From an uncultured Ruminococcus sp. (GTDB lineage Bacteria > Bacillota > Clostridia > Oscillospirales > Acutalibacteraceae), in contig CACYDZ010000020.1 in the NCBI GenBank assembly GCA_902773265.1, forward strand, positions 1 through 7,173: 7,173 bases of DNA, given 5' to 3'. Below are positions 6,817-7,173 of the stretch, one piece after another. The stretch's first letter is position 1, and each line of letters begins with the position of its first letter. A program made the position numbers and the translations under genes. The notes under the pieces were generated by a model that was given only the letters and a program-made list of their open reading frames with translations, was not told where the DNA came from and did not search any database.

Positions 6817-6895
6817 GTACTTTGTTTGAAATTAGCAATTTGGAATAAGAAGTAATTACGGATTACGAGTGACAAATTACTAATTGACTAAAATG
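6788..6895 (+). repeat. 12-base direct repeat and short inverted repeats around the potA leader
   Basis: TTGACTAAAATG occurs identically at 6788-6799, where it includes the -35 box, and at 6884-6895, where it runs into the ribosome binding site. Between them are AAATT/AATTT (6829-6833 with 6837-6841) and AGTAATT/AATTACT (6851-6857 with 6875-6881), plus ATTACGGATTACG, a near-tandem copy of ATTACG. This could be a regulatory leader or the remnant of a dispersed repeat. No known riboswitch class is recognised. Confidence 0.55.
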
Positions 6896-6899
6896 GAGG
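6895..6899 (+). promoter_or_regulatory. Shine-Dalgarno of the potA-like gene
   Basis: GGAGG, extendable to GGAGGTG, lies 11 bases before the in-frame TTG at 6911. It lies only 6 bases before an ATG at 6906 that reads ATG-AGT-TGA and stops at once. The in-frame ATG at 6893 and GTG at 6899 overlap this site and so are poor starts. Confidence 0.65.
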
Positions 6900-6910
6900 T
6901 GCATAATGAG

Positions 6911-7173
6911 TTGAGTAACAATCCTGTAGTTTCTTTAAAAGATATTGAAGTGTCGTTTGACGGTGAGGTAATTCTGGACAAGCTCAATCTGGACATTGAG
7001 CATGAAGAATTTATCACACTTCTTGGACCCAGCGGTTGCGGAAAGACAACCACGCTGAGAATTATCGGGGGCTTTCTGCAACCTGACAGCGGAGAAATTT
7101 ATTTTGATGGAGAATGTATCAACAATCTTCCGCCCAACAAACGAAATGTAAATACTGTTTTTCAGAAATATGC
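6911..7173 (+). CDS. potA: ABC transporter ATP-binding protein, spermidine/putrescine (PotA) type, 3' truncated by window edge
   Basis: The first 87 codons of an ATPase that would power polyamine uptake with PotB/PotC permeases and a PotD binding protein. The visible part has VSLKDIEVSFDGEVILDKLNLDI (about 7-29), the Walker A motif GPSGCGKTT (39-47), the stretch LRIIGGFLQPDSGEI and the Q-loop glutamine in TVFQKY (Q85). The PPNKRNVNTVFQKY block resembles PotA more than general sugar ATPases, but the spermidine assignment rests on this N-terminal part only; other CUT1/MOI-type transporters look similar here. The signature motif, Walker B and the TOBE domain lie outside the window. The start is taken as TTG 6911 because GGAGG lies upstream at 6895-6899; the in-frame ATG at 6893 overlaps the ribosome binding site. 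Its own promoter lies at 6788-6816, so it starts a transcription unit. Confidence 0.88.
   Translation, partial: MSNNPVVSLKDIEVSFDGEVILDKLNLDIEHEEFITLLGPSGCGKTTTLRIIGGFLQPDSGEIYFDGECINNLPPNKRNVNTVFQKY

Noticed and set aside
6823..6892. Riboswitch or small RNA in the potA leader
   Set aside because: Only short weak inverted repeats are present and no known riboswitch core is recognised.

Overview
The window looks like chromosomal DNA of a low-to-moderate GC Gram-positive gut or rumen bacterium of the Clostridia, most likely a Ruminococcus-type Oscillospiraceae. The strongest clue is a secreted protein that joins a type I dockerin to a starch-binding CBM26-like module, a combination typical of cellulosome- or amylosome-forming ruminococci. 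Purine-rich Shine-Dalgarno sequences, consensus sigma-A promoters, frequent TTG starts and a UPF0340/YwlG gene agree with a Firmicute. The genus is an inference.

Layout: positions 1-231 hold no full-size gene. They carry a row of perfect hairpins, then a near-consensus promoter and a short leader for ilvB. On the + strand, ilvB (acetolactate synthase large subunit, 232-1899) is followed after 44 bases by a TTG-started polytopic membrane protein of unknown function (1944-3482) with features that suggest a GT-C glycosyltransferase. A bidirectional terminator (3491-3526) separates this pair from a convergent minus-strand group.

The minus-strand group, read from 6634 down to 3555, is a UPF0340 protein, a small HD-domain protein and the DUF3472-dockerin-CBM26 secreted protein. 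Gaps are 35 and 45 bases with no terminator visible between them. A promoter with a perfect TATAAT lies upstream at 6672-6699. Divergently, a good + strand promoter (6788-6816) and an 80-90-base leader with short repeats precede a potA-like polyamine ABC transporter ATPase gene that runs off the right edge.

The genes do not form one obvious pathway. ilvB serves branched-chain amino acid synthesis, the dockerin protein would act outside the cell on alpha-glucan or within a scaffoldin complex, and the PotA protein would drive polyamine uptake. I see no CRISPR array, tRNA, rRNA, transposase or phage gene. The most notable items are the internal-dockerin protein, the I/L/V-rich mini-ORF in the ilvB leader, ilvB without an adjacent ilvN, the unexplained membrane protein, and the ambiguous potA start.
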